Below the pieces are notes generated by a model that saw nothing but the letters and a program-made list of their open reading frames with translations, ran no database searches and was not told where the DNA came from. From positions 1-13,127 of the forward strand of contig CAKPDP010000014.1 in assembly GCA_934149105.1 (NCBI GenBank): a stretch of 13,127 nt of DNA. The letters are read 5' to 3'. Shown one piece after another: positions 1-7,004 of the stretch; positions within the stretch are counted from its first letter, which is position 1, and each line of letters starts with the position of its first letter. A program made the translations under genes and the position numbers. This DNA is from an uncultured Bacilli bacterium (GTDB lineage Bacteria; Bacillota_I; Bacilli_A; RF39; UBA660).

Positions 1-82
1 CCACATAAGCAAACTTACATATCATTTCAATCTTTCTTTTTAATTCTTCACTTATTACAAGTTTTTTAGTTTCTATTATCAT
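1..82 (-). CDS. Unknown protein, N-terminal 27 residues only (cut by window edge)
   Basis: An open frame reads leftward from an ATG at 82-80 to the window edge. It encodes about 27 residues starting MIIETKKLVISEEL and continuing with a Lys/Glu-rich stretch that looks helical. A purine-rich stretch (AAAGGAAAGTGATGAG) just upstream could serve as ribosome binding site. No stop occurs before the edge. I do not recognise the family. The leader between the upstream terminator hairpin (111-134) and the start codon is only about 28 bases, leaving little room for a promoter. The gene may depend on read-through from the tRNA-Gly transcript, or on a promoter I cannot see. Confidence 0.5.
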   Translation of the reverse strand, partial: MIIETKKLVISEELKRKIEMICKFAYV

Positions 83-110
83 AACTCATCACTTTCCTTT
101 CTTAAATAAC

Positions 111-134
111 AAAAAACTAACTATTTCTAGTTAG
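111..134 (-). terminator. Rho-independent terminator, minus strand
   Basis: CTAACT (117-122) pairs perfectly with AGTTAG (129-134). On the minus strand the stem is followed directly by six T (111-116). It lies downstream of tRNA-Gly and is the likely end of that transcript. It sits just before the start of the truncated gene at 82. Confidence 0.7.
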
Positions 135-146
135 CATTTATTACTT

Positions 147-167
147 AAACTCGAAAAGTTCGAGTTT
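147..167 (-). terminator. 9-bp hairpin behind tRNA-Gly
   Basis: AAACTCGAA (147-155) pairs with TTCGAGTTT (159-167) around a 3-base loop. On the minus strand it follows the tRNA 3' end by about ten bases, but it lacks a clean T tract. It is more likely a processing or 3'-protective hairpin, or the first half of a two-part terminator with 111-134. Confidence 0.45.
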
Positions 168-177
168 CCTATCAATC

Positions 178-251
178 TGGAGCAGATGAGGAGAATCGAA
201 CTCCCGTAGTCAGCTTGGAAGGCTGAGGTTCTACCATTAAACTACATCTGC
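178..251 (-). tRNA. tRNA-Gly, anticodon TCC
   Basis: Read on the minus strand, the acceptor GCAGATG (251-245) pairs with CATCTGC (188-182), followed by discriminator T and an encoded CCA (180-178). The anticodon stem TCAGC/GCTGA encloses loop CTTCCAA, giving anticodon TCC. The T arm has stem GGGAG/CTCCT and loop TTCGATT. The sequence closely resembles Bacillus tRNA-Gly(TCC). Length is 74 bases including CCA. Confidence 0.97.
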
Positions 252-271
252 AATTCAAGTAGGCAATATAA

Positions 272-300
272 ATTATAGGGTATAATCGAGGGATTGTCAA
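272..300 (-). promoter_or_regulatory. Consensus sigma-A promoter of tRNA-Gly
   Basis: On the minus strand TTGACA (300-295) is separated by 17 bases from TATAAT (277-272), a perfect vegetative consensus. The -10 box ends about 20 bases before the mature tRNA start at 251, as expected for a stable RNA gene. Confidence 0.9.
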
Positions 301-374
301 TACTTTTTGCAGATTTTGTTTAAAAAAATACTAGTAGTGAGTTGCTATTCAGACATTAAAATAATAATTTACAC

Positions 375-395
375 AAAAAAACGAGATGTTTTTTT
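375..395 (-). terminator. A/T hairpin downstream of the nitroreductase gene
   Basis: Seven A plus C (375-382) pair with G plus seven T (388-395) around a 5-base loop. The stem is almost all A-T, so it is thermodynamically weak. The T tract and its position about 40 bases beyond the last gene of the operon fit an operon-end terminator. The same symmetry would work on either strand. Confidence 0.4.
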
Positions 396-436
396 GACTA
401 TTAGTTTAGAGTAGTCCGTCTAGTATATTTATTTAA

Positions 437-955
437 TTAGTATTTATTGTAAAAAACAGTTTGAGATAATGGTAGTCTGTCATTATGAAGATGACTAGGT
501 TTTTTGTCAATATATCCTATTGGTAATAGTAATACTGGTTCATAATTAGAGGGAATATTCAAATTATGAATTAATTTTTCTTTATCAAATAAACCAACCA
601 TTATACTACCTAAGCCTAAATCTGTTGCTTCTAAGCAGATATGAGTAGCAACTATTCCTAAATCAACATGGCTCCATTTTTGGGAGTCTTCAGTTTCTAG
701 GCCTGATTCTGTAAATGTTTTTTCGTAACATAGAACAATTATTGTTGGAGCATTGAAGTGGCATAATGTTGTTTCTCTTAATTTTTCGAGAGTTGATTTT
801 TCATTTACAACTAATAGGCGTTGTTCTTGTCTATTTTTGGCAGTAGGTGATAGTTTGGCGGCTGTTAGGATTTTGTTTAGATCACTTTCAGATATTTGTT
901 TATCTTGAAAGTTTCTTACAGAATAGCGGGTTTCAGCTAAATTTAAAAAATTCAT
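437..955 (-). CDS. Nitroreductase-family flavoprotein (172 aa)
   Basis: The protein belongs to the nitroreductase fold, a dimeric FMN enzyme family that reduces nitro groups, quinones or related acceptors with NAD(P)H. An N-terminal RYSVRNF (residues 10-16) supplies the usual phosphate-contacting Arg/Ser/Arg set. SPTAKNRQ (36-43) is the second FMN loop. VDLGIVATHICLEATDLGLG (97-116) and the LPIGYIDKKP segment (144-153) complete the pattern. At 172 residues it belongs to the short class. I chose the ATG at 955 because AAGGAGC precedes it at good spacing. An in-frame ATG at 979 would overlap the upstream gene's end and lacks a site. It is the last gene of a three-gene operon, 13 bases after the aminopeptidase. 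The substrate is unknown. Confidence 0.9.
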   Translation of the reverse strand: MNFLNLAETRYSVRNFQDKQISESDLNKILTAAKLSPTAKNRQEQRLLVVNEKSTLEKLRETTLCHFNAPTIIVLCYEKTFTESGLETEDSQKWSHVDLGIVATHICLEATDLGLGSIMVGLFDKEKLIHNLNIPSNYEPVLLLPIGYIDKKPSHLHNDRLPLSQTVFYNKY

Positions 956-968
956 TTTTAGCTCCTTT

Positions 969-2180
969 CTATATAACAAAATTTCCGTTTTGGAAAATAG
1001 GAATGGTTCCGTTAATAGTTTCGGCAGTGATGTTTAAGTCTGAGGTTCCTATCATGAAGTCCACGTGATTTTTAGAGTTATTTAATCCTTCTTGAAGTAA
1101 TTCTTCTTTGGTTTTGGATAAGCCCTTTTCTAAGCATTCTGGGAAAGAATCGCCGAGGGCTAAATGGCAGGAAGCATTTTCATCAAATAGAGTGGTTCCG
1201 AATACTAAGCCGGTATTAGAGATTGGGGAATCATGATTAATTAGAGATACTTCTCCAAGGTAGCAAGAATTTTGATCGCTGTTGATTATTCCGGTTAGAA
1301 CTTCGGAACCTTTCTTGGCACCAGAAGATATGGCTTTACCATCTTTAAAGATAATATAAAAGTCTTCTATTAAGGCACCGTTATAAATTAAGGGTTTGGC
1401 ACTATAAACGATTCCGTTAGTGTATCTATAATCTGGGGAAGTAAAGATTTCGTAGCTAGGCATATTTACAAGGAGGTTGTTTTCTGTTCCGGCTCCTACC
1501 CAGATATGATTTTCGGGTAATTTGATTAAAAGATCGGTGCCTCTAGAATTAGTGTAATGTAAGGTCTTTATTTTTAGATTATTTAATTTATTTATTAAGA
1601 TTTTACTAGTATTTATATAATTATTCCAATTAGTGATGGGATCATTTTCATCGACCATGCACATTTTTAGAATTACTTGATATAATTTGTTGTAAGCATT
1701 AGGGTCATTTTTAAAGATGGAGTTAGCCCAGGATTGGCCAGGGTAGGCGGCGATGCACCAAGGAATTTGATTAGTTCCTTCTTTTTCACGGAAGATAGGT
1801 CTAGTGGCTCTTTTTAAGTAGCTAGCTTTAGCTAATTTAGAGGGAGCGACTTCGTCCATTAGACCAGGATTTTCGGTTTCAAGCATGAGGAAACTGGCAT
1901 TCTTTTTAGCGTATTCATCCCAGATACTTTTGTTAAAGAGGGGACACTTGTCTAATTCTTCTTCTGTTATATTTAGGAGAGTTTCTTTTATTAGTTCGGG
2001 ATCATCTTCGTCTAAGTATATTTCTTCTAGACCGAGTTTTTTAGCATAGGTAACTATTTTATCGATAAAGGGTTTTATTTCTTTATTATAATTTATAAAT
2101 AATATGGATGATTTTTCAAAATTTAAACATCTTTCTAATAATAATTTTATATATTTTTGATCTAATAATTCTTTATTCAA
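969..2180 (-). CDS. M29-family metallo-aminopeptidase (AmpS/PepS-like)
   Basis: At 403 residues this is the normal length for the M29 thermophilic aminopeptidase family (AmpS, AmpT, PepS). These are cytosolic dinuclear-metal enzymes that remove N-terminal residues from peptides. The family's metal and catalytic residues appear in order: Glu244 in MPSYEIFTSPD, Glu310 in LGEVSL, His339 in ASCHLALGDSFPE, and His372 and Asp374 in NHVDFMIG. There is no signal peptide. A GGAGG-type site precedes the start codon. The gene begins 12 bases after the stop of the S66 peptidase and is followed 13 bases later by the nitroreductase gene, so the three are almost certainly co-transcribed. It likely releases amino acids from short peptides; exact specificity cannot be read from the sequence. 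Confidence 0.93.
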   Translation of the reverse strand: MNKELLDQKYIKLLLERCLNFEKSSILFINYNKEIKPFIDKIVTYAKKLGLEEIYLDEDDPELIKETLLNITEEELDKCPLFNKSIWDEYAKKNASFLMLETENPGLMDEVAPSKLAKASYLKRATRPIFREKEGTNQIPWCIAAYPGQSWANSIFKNDPNAYNKLYQVILKMCMVDENDPITNWNNYINTSKILINKLNNLKIKTLHYTNSRGTDLLIKLPENHIWVGAGTENNLLVNMPSYEIFTSPDYRYTNGIVYSAKPLIYNGALIEDFYIIFKDGKAISSGAKKGSEVLTGIINSDQNSCYLGEVSLINHDSPISNTGLVFGTTLFDENASCHLALGDSFPECLEKGLSKTKEELLQEGLNNSKNHVDFMIGTSDLNITAETINGTIPIFQNGNFVI

Positions 2181-2192
2181 ATTAATTCCTCC

Positions 2193-3206
2193 TTATTTTA
2201 ATTGATATGATATCGTTCCTTGACCATTACTACTTTTAATAGTAGCATAAGAGCCATTTATGATAGTCATACGGGGTGATTTATGGCCGAAGTCAGCTTC
2301 GATTATGACGGGTATTTCTAGATGTTCTAGAGCTTGTTTAATGGTTTCTTGATAGGAAATGTTATAGTTACTTTTGTCGGTTAGGGTTCTTCCAAAAATT
2401 ATTCCAGTAGTGTTTTGAAACCAGCCTGCAGATTCTAGTTGGAAAAGAGCTCGGGAAATTTGTTCGTTGTTTAGATCACAGTTTTCTAGGTACCATATTA
2501 TTCCATCAGACTTATATTTTTGGATAAATTCTTGGGTTTTATCGTATTTTGTTCCAATTAAGGTTATTAGGACGTCTAGGCAGCCACCGATTAGTCTTCC
2601 TTGAAGAGATAAATCTTTTTCGGCAAAGAGATTTATCCAGTTGGTGTCTGTATCGAGATTGTAGCTTTCTAATCCGGTTTTATAGGTAGGGAAGGTGTTT
2701 TGGTATTTGGGAAAGCTTGATTGTTCTAGTTTTTTACCTTCGAGAATGGCTAGATTATCTAATAGAGATTTATGGTAGGTGTTCATGCCAAAGGCAGCGA
2801 TGTTATCGCCATAGATGGTGGCTATATCGAGGTTGGTGGTGATGGTAAAGGTTAGATTGGTATTATCGGAATAGCCTTGGAGCCATTTAGGATTTTGTTT
2901 AATAATATTGAAATCTAATAGAGGAAGTATTTCATACATGAAGTCCCCGCCACTGGCACTTATTATTAAAGAAATATCTTTGTTGAGGTAGAGGGAGTGT
3001 AATTCTTTAACACGGGTAGTAGGGGTAGAACTACGACCATTAGAACTGGTTCTAGTATTGGGAGTTTCTATGGTGTTATAGCCTCTATTGTGAAGATTTT
3101 TATAAGCATTATCTAATCTTATTAAGTCTAAGGGGTCGGTACGGCCATCAGAAGGAGCGGTTATACCGATCGTTGAGTGGGGTTTAAGAAAGTTAGGATA
3201 AAGCAT
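2193..3206 (-). CDS. S66-family LD-carboxypeptidase, MccF-like (337 aa)
   Basis: This serine peptidase of family S66 belongs to the group containing LdcA (murein tetrapeptide LD-carboxypeptidase) and MccF (microcin C immunity). The expected Ser-Glu-His set is visible: Ser113 in GYSDNT, Glu241 in WYLENCD and His308 in DFGHKSPR. ITAPSD near the N-terminus, ISASGGD (82-88) and LIGGCLDVL (205-213) are also typical. Length and residue spacing fit MccF-like proteins better than shorter LdcA. I chose the ATG at 3206 because GAGGTGATA lies just upstream. A longer frame to 3311 adds 35 residues with no family resemblance and no site. No signal peptide is seen, so it probably acts in the cytosol on recycled muropeptides or peptide conjugates. 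It is the first gene of a three-gene operon. Confidence 0.92.
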   Translation of the reverse strand: MLYPNFLKPHSTIGITAPSDGRTDPLDLIRLDNAYKNLHNRGYNTIETPNTRTSSNGRSSTPTTRVKELHSLYLNKDISLIISASGGDFMYEILPLLDFNIIKQNPKWLQGYSDNTNLTFTITTNLDIATIYGDNIAAFGMNTYHKSLLDNLAILEGKKLEQSSFPKYQNTFPTYKTGLESYNLDTDTNWINLFAEKDLSLQGRLIGGCLDVLITLIGTKYDKTQEFIQKYKSDGIIWYLENCDLNNEQISRALFQLESAGWFQNTTGIIFGRTLTDKSNYNISYQETIKQALEHLEIPVIIEADFGHKSPRMTIINGSYATIKSSNGQGTISYQLK

Positions 3207-3224
3207 ATTATCACCTCTGTTATT

Positions 3225-3311
3225 ATTATAGCACTTATGGAGGTTATTTTTTAAGAATATTAGTTTTCCACTTATTTGTTTATAAATAGTGTAAAATTTG
3301 GGTATTGTCAA
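3225..3311 (-). promoter_or_regulatory. Promoter region of the peptidase operon
   Basis: On the minus strand TTGACA (3311-3306) is followed after 17 bases by TATTTA (3288-3283), giving a roughly 70-base leader. A second -10, TATAAT (3230-3225), lies close to the start codon but has only a poor -35 (TAAAAA). The upstream TTGACA overlaps the -35 of the divergent tRNA-Glu promoter. Which start is used cannot be decided from sequence. Confidence 0.5.
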
Positions 3312-3333
3312 AATGTTATTATTATGCTAGAAT
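3305..3333 (+). promoter_or_regulatory. Promoter of tRNA-Glu
   Basis: TTGTCA (3305-3310), a 17-base spacer and TAGAAT (3328-3333) give one mismatch per box. The -10 ends 20 bases before the tRNA 5' end. Confidence 0.8.
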
Positions 3334-3353
3334 TAGGTTGTATTTATTTTTAT

Positions 3354-3430
3354 GGCCTGTTGGTGAAGTGGCTTAACACATAGCCCTCTCAAGGCTACAT
3401 TCACGGGTCCGAATCCCGTACAGGTCACCA
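3354..3430 (+). tRNA. tRNA-Glu, anticodon CTC
   Basis: The acceptor GGCCTGT pairs with ACAGGTC with one G-U pair, followed by A and an encoded CCA. The anticodon stem TAGCC/GGCTA encloses loop CTCTCAA, giving anticodon CTC. The T arm has stem ACGGG/CCCGT and loop TCCGAAT. Overall it resembles Bacillus tRNA-Glu, which normally carries TTC, so this is probably a second isoacceptor dedicated to GAG. Length is 77 bases. Confidence 0.95.
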
Positions 3431-3441
3431 TAGATAAGTTT

Positions 3442-3470
3442 ACTAGATAGAGATATCTAGTTTTTGTTTA
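3442..3470 (+). terminator. Terminator of tRNA-Glu
   Basis: ACTAGATA (3442-3449) pairs perfectly with TATCTAGT (3454-3461) around a GAGA loop, followed by a T-rich tail. It lies 11 bases beyond the tRNA CCA. Confidence 0.88.
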
Positions 3471-3495
3471 TATTTAGGGCTTTTTTTGATATAAT
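3467..3495 (+). promoter_or_regulatory. Probable cysS promoter
   Basis: TATAAT (3490-3495) is perfect. TTTATA (3467-3472) at 17 bases is a weak -35 candidate overlapping the tail of the tRNA-Glu terminator. The leader to the cysS ATG would be only about ten bases, so there is no room for a T-box. Confidence 0.6.
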
Positions 3496-3512
3496 TTAGA
3501 TGAGGTGAGTAT

Positions 3513-4910
3513 ATGAGATTATATAATACTTTAAGTAGAAAAGTGGAGGAGTTTAAACCTAGAGAAGAGGGGGTAGTACGTTTATATACTTGTGGCCCGA
3601 CAGTATATCATTATGCTCATATTGGTAATTTGAGGACATATATTATGGAAGATATTTTAGAGAAGAGCTTGAAATATTTGGGATATGATGTTAAGAGAGT
3701 TATGAATATTACTGATGTAGGACATTTAACTAGTGATAGTGATTCTGGTGAGGATAAGATGTTGAAGGGGGCTAAGAGAGAACATAAAACAGTACTGGAG
3801 ATAGCAAATATGTATACGGAGGCCTTTAAAGAAGATGCTAGAAAGCTTAATATTAGATGGCCAGATACGGTTAGTAGAGCTACTGATAATATTTCTATGT
3901 ATATAAAGATTATTGAGAGGCTTTTGGAGAAGGGATATGCTTATATATCAGGGGGAAATGTATATTTTGATACTTCAAAGTTAGAGGATTATTATAGACT
4001 TACTAATCATAAGATCGATGAGATGGTAGTAGGCGTTAGAGATGGTGTTTTAGAGGATCCTAGTAAGAGAAATCAAGCTGATTTTGTATTGTGGTTTACG
4101 AAATCGAAGTTTCAAGATCAGGAGCTTAAGTGGGATAGTCCTTGGGGATTAGGATATCCAGGATGGCATATTGAATGTTCAGGAATTGCGATTAAATATT
4201 TGGGCGAGTATTTGGATATTCATTGTGGGGGAGTTGATAATATTTTTCCACATCATACGAATGAAATTGCTCAAAGTGAGTCTTATTTAGGACATGAATG
4301 GTGTAATTTTTGGGTTCATGGAGAACATTTAAATGATAAGTCAGGAAAGATGAGTAAGAGTAAGGGAGATTTTTTGACAGTTTCATTATTGGAAAGTAAG
4401 GGATATAAACCTTTAGCTTATAGATATATGTGTCTTAAGAGTTATTATCATAATGTTTTAGCTTTTGATTATGAGATTTTAGATGGTTGTCAAAATGAAT
4501 ATAATAAATTAAAGAAGAGATGTCTTAATTTAGGTGATGATGGAAATATTTGTACGGATAAAGTTAAAGAATATAATGAGAAGTTTAAGAATTATATTAG
4601 TGATGATATGAATATGGCTATGGGTATTAGTCTAGTTTATGATGTTCTTAAAGATAATACGATTAATGATGTTACCAAGAAAGAGTTAATCAGAAAGTTT
4701 GATACAGTTCTTTCTTTGGATCTTCTTGTAGATGATGAAGAGGAGTTGGATAAAGAGATGATTTCTTATATTGAAGAGAAGATTAAAGAAAGAGATACTG
4801 CTAAGAAGAATAAGGATTATTTACAAGCTGATGCTATAAGAGAAGAGTTATTAGATAAGGGAATTATTATTAAAGATACTAGAGAAGGAACTAAATACGA
4901 GATAAAATAA
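3513..4910 (+). CDS. cysS: Cysteinyl-tRNA synthetase
   Basis: This class I aminoacyl-tRNA synthetase charges tRNA-Cys with cysteine using ATP in the cytosol. The catalytic Rossmann fold carries the HIGN signature (36-39) and KMSKS (279-283). The zinc ligands of the family are present: Cys27 in YTCGPT, Cys222 in HIECSG, and His247 and Glu251 in FPHHTNE. The C-terminal region is the helical anticodon-binding part. At 465 residues it is full length. GAGGTGAG lies seven bases before the ATG. Many bacteria control cysS by a T-box leader; here only about 80 bases separate it from tRNA-Glu, and these hold a terminator and a promoter. It appears monocistronic, ending at a terminator shared in position with convergent pyrG. 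Confidence 0.98.
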   Translation: MRLYNTLSRKVEEFKPREEGVVRLYTCGPTVYHYAHIGNLRTYIMEDILEKSLKYLGYDVKRVMNITDVGHLTSDSDSGEDKMLKGAKREHKTVLEIANMYTEAFKEDARKLNIRWPDTVSRATDNISMYIKIIERLLEKGYAYISGGNVYFDTSKLEDYYRLTNHKIDEMVVGVRDGVLEDPSKRNQADFVLWFTKSKFQDQELKWDSPWGLGYPGWHIECSGIAIKYLGEYLDIHCGGVDNIFPHHTNEIAQSESYLGHEWCNFWVHGEHLNDKSGKMSKSKGDFLTVSLLESKGYKPLAYRYMCLKSYYHNVLAFDYEILDGCQNEYNKLKKRCLNLGDDGNICTDKVKEYNEKFKNYISDDMNMAMGISLVYDVLKDNTINDVTKKELIRKFDTVLSLDLLVDDEEELDKEMISYIEEKIKERDTAKKNKDYLQADAIREELLDKGIIIKDTREGTKYEIK

Positions 4911-4920
4911 TTAGAATAAT

Positions 4921-4957
4921 AAAAAGACTATTAACAGGATTTAACCAGTTAATAGTC
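4921..4957 (-). terminator. pyrG terminator (minus strand)
   Basis: GACTATTAAC (4926-4935) pairs perfectly with GTTAATAGTC (4948-4957). On the minus strand the stem is followed by five T (4925-4921). It lies about 30 bases beyond the pyrG stop, between the convergent genes. Confidence 0.88.
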
Positions 4958-4959
4958 GG

Positions 4960-4990
4960 GATATCAACAGTTTATGTTGATATCTTTTTT
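4960..4990 (+). terminator. cysS terminator (plus strand)
   Basis: GATATCAACA (4960-4969) pairs perfectly with TGTTGATATC (4975-4984) around a 5-base loop, followed by six T (4985-4990). The T tract overlaps the pyrG stop codon on the other strand. Confidence 0.92.
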
Positions 4991-6587
4991 AATGTTTTAG
5001 AGAGCTTTCAATGAATTTATCGAAGAGAGGAGCAGGTCTGGTTGGGCGGCTTTTAAATTCAGGATGAAATTGACCAGCGATAAAGAAGGGATGGCTAGGT
5101 AATTCGATGATTTCAACAAGATTAGATTGAGGATTAAGGCCAGAGAAGACTAGGCCGTGGCTTTCTAAGAGGTCTTTATATTTATTGTTGAATTCATATC
5201 TATGTCGATGGCGTTCTTTGATGGTTGTTTGTTTATAGGCTTTATAGGCTAAGGTATTTTTAAAGATCTGACAATCGTAATTTCCTAATCTTAGAGTGCC
5301 GCCCATGTTGATGATGTTTTTTTGATCAGACATGAGATCGATGATAGGGTTTTTACAGGTTTCATTGAATTCTGTAGAGGAAGCATCGGCAATTCCACAG
5401 ACGTTTCTAGCGAATTCGATGACAGCTAGTTGAAGGCCAAGGCAGATACCTAGGAAAGGAATATTATTTACTCTGGCGTAGTTTATGGCTTTGATCATGC
5501 CTTCAATACCACGAGAGCCAAAGCCACCAGGAACTATGATGCCTTGGCTATTTTTAAAGATTGGTTGGAGATCATCTATTTTTTCTAATTTTTCAGAGTC
5601 AACCCAATTGATATTTATTTTAACATTATGTTTGTATCCAGCATGTTTTAAAGATTCAACAACAGAAATATAAGCATCATGAAGTTCTGTATATTTACCT
5701 ACTAAAGATATCTCGATATCTTTTTTTAGATTATTAACAGTAGTAATTAGATCTTCCCAGTATTTTAGTTTACTAGGTGTAATAGACATATTGAAATGTT
5801 TAAGAATAATTTCTTCAATATTTTGATTATGAAAATTGATGGGAATTTGATAAATATTGGTAGCATCGACAGCTTCAATGATGTTTTCTGCTGGAACACT
5901 ACCGAAGAGGGCTATTTTATTGCGAACAGGATCACCTAGTGGAATATTGGATCTAGTTACAATTATATCTGGTTGAATTCCCAGTCTTCTTAGATCGATA
6001 ATGCTATTTTGAGTAGGTTTGGTTTTTAATTCGTTAGAACCATAAATATAGGGAACAAGAGTGGTGTGGACGAAGAGGCTATTAGCGGGAGTTTGTTCCA
6101 TCCGAAATTGTCTTAAGGATTCCATCATGACTCCTGATTCTATGTCACCGACGGTTCCTCCAATTTCGGTTATAACAAAATCGGCTTTGCTACTTAATCC
6201 AGCTTCATAGATTTTATTTTTAATTTCATTAGATATATGGGGAACTATTTGAATAGTGGCTCCTAAGAAGTCGCCATGTCGCTCTTTTTCAATTACTGAA
6301 GAATATATTTTACCATTAGTAATATTGGATGTATAATTTAATTCTTCGTCGATAAAGCGTTCATAATGTCCTAGATCAAGATCTGTTTCACAGCCATCGG
6401 CGGTTACGAAGACTTCGCCATGTTGAATAGGGGACATAGTTCCAGGATCAACATTCATGTAAGGATCAAATTTTTGCATAAAAACTTTATAGCCTTTAGC
6501 TTTTAAGAGTAATCCTATAGAAGATGCTGTTATTCCTTTACCTAAACCAGAGCAGACTCCTCCAGTTACAAAAATATACTTTGTCAT
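4989..6587 (-). CDS. pyrG: CTP synthase
   Basis: The enzyme makes CTP from UTP, ATP and glutamine, the last step of de novo cytidine nucleotide synthesis. Residues 1 to about 270 form the synthetase domain, with the P-loop-like GGVCSGLGKG (9-18), DLDLGHYERF (69-78) and ITEIGGTVGDIES (139-151). Residues from about 290 are the class I glutamine amidotransferase domain, with PGGFGSRG (353-360), nucleophile Cys382 in GICLGLQ, and His508/Glu510 in FHPEF. At 532 residues it is full length. AGAGGTG precedes the ATG. The gene stands alone on the minus strand. Bacillus pyrG uses reiterative G addition plus an attenuator in its leader. I see neither a 5' GGG start nor a T-tailed hairpin here, so a different control, or none, is likely. 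Confidence 0.98.
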   Translation of the reverse strand: MTKYIFVTGGVCSGLGKGITASSIGLLLKAKGYKVFMQKFDPYMNVDPGTMSPIQHGEVFVTADGCETDLDLGHYERFIDEELNYTSNITNGKIYSSVIEKERHGDFLGATIQIVPHISNEIKNKIYEAGLSSKADFVITEIGGTVGDIESGVMMESLRQFRMEQTPANSLFVHTTLVPYIYGSNELKTKPTQNSIIDLRRLGIQPDIIVTRSNIPLGDPVRNKIALFGSVPAENIIEAVDATNIYQIPINFHNQNIEEIILKHFNMSITPSKLKYWEDLITTVNNLKKDIEISLVGKYTELHDAYISVVESLKHAGYKHNVKININWVDSEKLEKIDDLQPIFKNSQGIIVPGGFGSRGIEGMIKAINYARVNNIPFLGICLGLQLAVIEFARNVCGIADASSTEFNETCKNPIIDLMSDQKNIINMGGTLRLGNYDCQIFKNTLAYKAYKQTTIKERHRHRYEFNNKYKDLLESHGLVFSGLNPQSNLVEIIELPSHPFFIAGQFHPEFKSRPTRPAPLFDKFIESSLKH

Positions 6588-6616
6588 ATAAAAAACACCT
6601 CTAACTTTCTTTTTAT

Positions 6617-6647
6617 GAGAGTTATCTAGGCTCTCTTTAAGTATAAC
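6617..6647 (-). promoter_or_regulatory. pyrG promoter and short leader hairpin
   Basis: On the minus strand an extended -10, TGTTATACT (6648-6640), precedes a likely start near 6633. No good -35 is seen. The first leader bases can form a 5-bp hairpin GAGAG/CTCTC (6635-6631 with 6621-6617) that lacks a T tract. Its role, if any, is unknown. Confidence 0.5.
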
Positions 6648-6758
6648 AAATATATTTTTAAATAGGGGTGTTGTTAGCTAATAGTTAGTTAGTTAATTGT
6701 ATTACTAAAATAATATTAAGAATAATTCAAAGAGTGATTTGCCAATTTTTGTTAGGAT

Positions 6759-6911
6759 TTAGTAGTCTTGATTAACTATATATAGAGAAGCACTGGTTCC
6801 TCTAAAATAGGCATAAGTACTCGTAGTGAGTGCTACTACAATAGCCATCACTAGAACTAGCAAATAAAGTATTATCCTTCTCTTCTTCTTTACACCTTCA
6901 ATATTATTCAT
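6759..6911 (-). CDS. 50-residue SipW/TasA-type signal-peptide ORF, probably a remnant
   Basis: This short minus-strand frame lies in the 417-base gap between pyrG and ysxC. It encodes a basic N-terminus (KKKRR, residues 8-12), a hydrophobic segment (about 13-30) and STYAYFRGT (31-39), then stops after Asp-Tyr. A lysine-rich start, one hydrophobic helix and a T-Y-A-Y-F motif are characteristic of the signal region of camelysin/TasA-type secreted proteins processed by SipW-like peptidases. The mature domain is missing, and the next frame beyond the stop shows no continuation I recognise. No clear Shine-Dalgarno is visible. It is either a truncated gene fragment or a genuine small membrane peptide. 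The residue pattern makes pure chance less likely, but expression is uncertain. Confidence 0.5.
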   Translation of the reverse strand: MNNIEGVKKKRRIILYLLVLVMAIVVALTTSTYAYFRGTSASLYIVNQDY

Positions 6912-6950
6912 ATGTTGACTCTATACCATCAAAGAAAAAAAGTTAGAAAT

Positions 6951-6979
6951 TTGCTTATTTTATAAATATATAGTATAAT
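6951..6979 (+). promoter_or_regulatory. ysxC promoter
   Basis: TTGCTT (6951-6956), a 17-base spacer and TATAAT (6974-6979) lie upstream of ysxC. The leader to the ATG at 7005 is about 18 bases. Confidence 0.75.
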
Positions 6980-7004
6980 CTAGGGCAAGTGGTGGTGATT
7001 TATA

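Noticed and set aside
847..1068. Plus-strand frame of 73 codons opposite the nitroreductase and aminopeptidase genes
   Set aside because: Shadow of well-supported minus-strand genes; no ribosome binding site or family resemblance.
3207..3311. N-terminal extension of the S66 peptidase to an ATG at 3311
   Set aside because: The extra 35 residues cover the promoter region and have no family similarity; the ATG at 3206 has a proper ribosome binding site.
3431..3512. T-box riboswitch before cysS
   Set aside because: Only 82 bases separate tRNA-Glu and cysS. They hold a terminator and a promoter, with no T-box or specifier structure.
6588..6640. Bacillus-type pyrG attenuation by reiterative G addition
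   Set aside because: The likely transcript start lacks a GGG run, and the leader hairpin has no T tract.
6673..6696. GTTA microrepeat cluster in the pyrG-ysxC gap
   Set aside because: Only a few imperfect copies in a very AT-rich stretch; no array structure or adjacent function.
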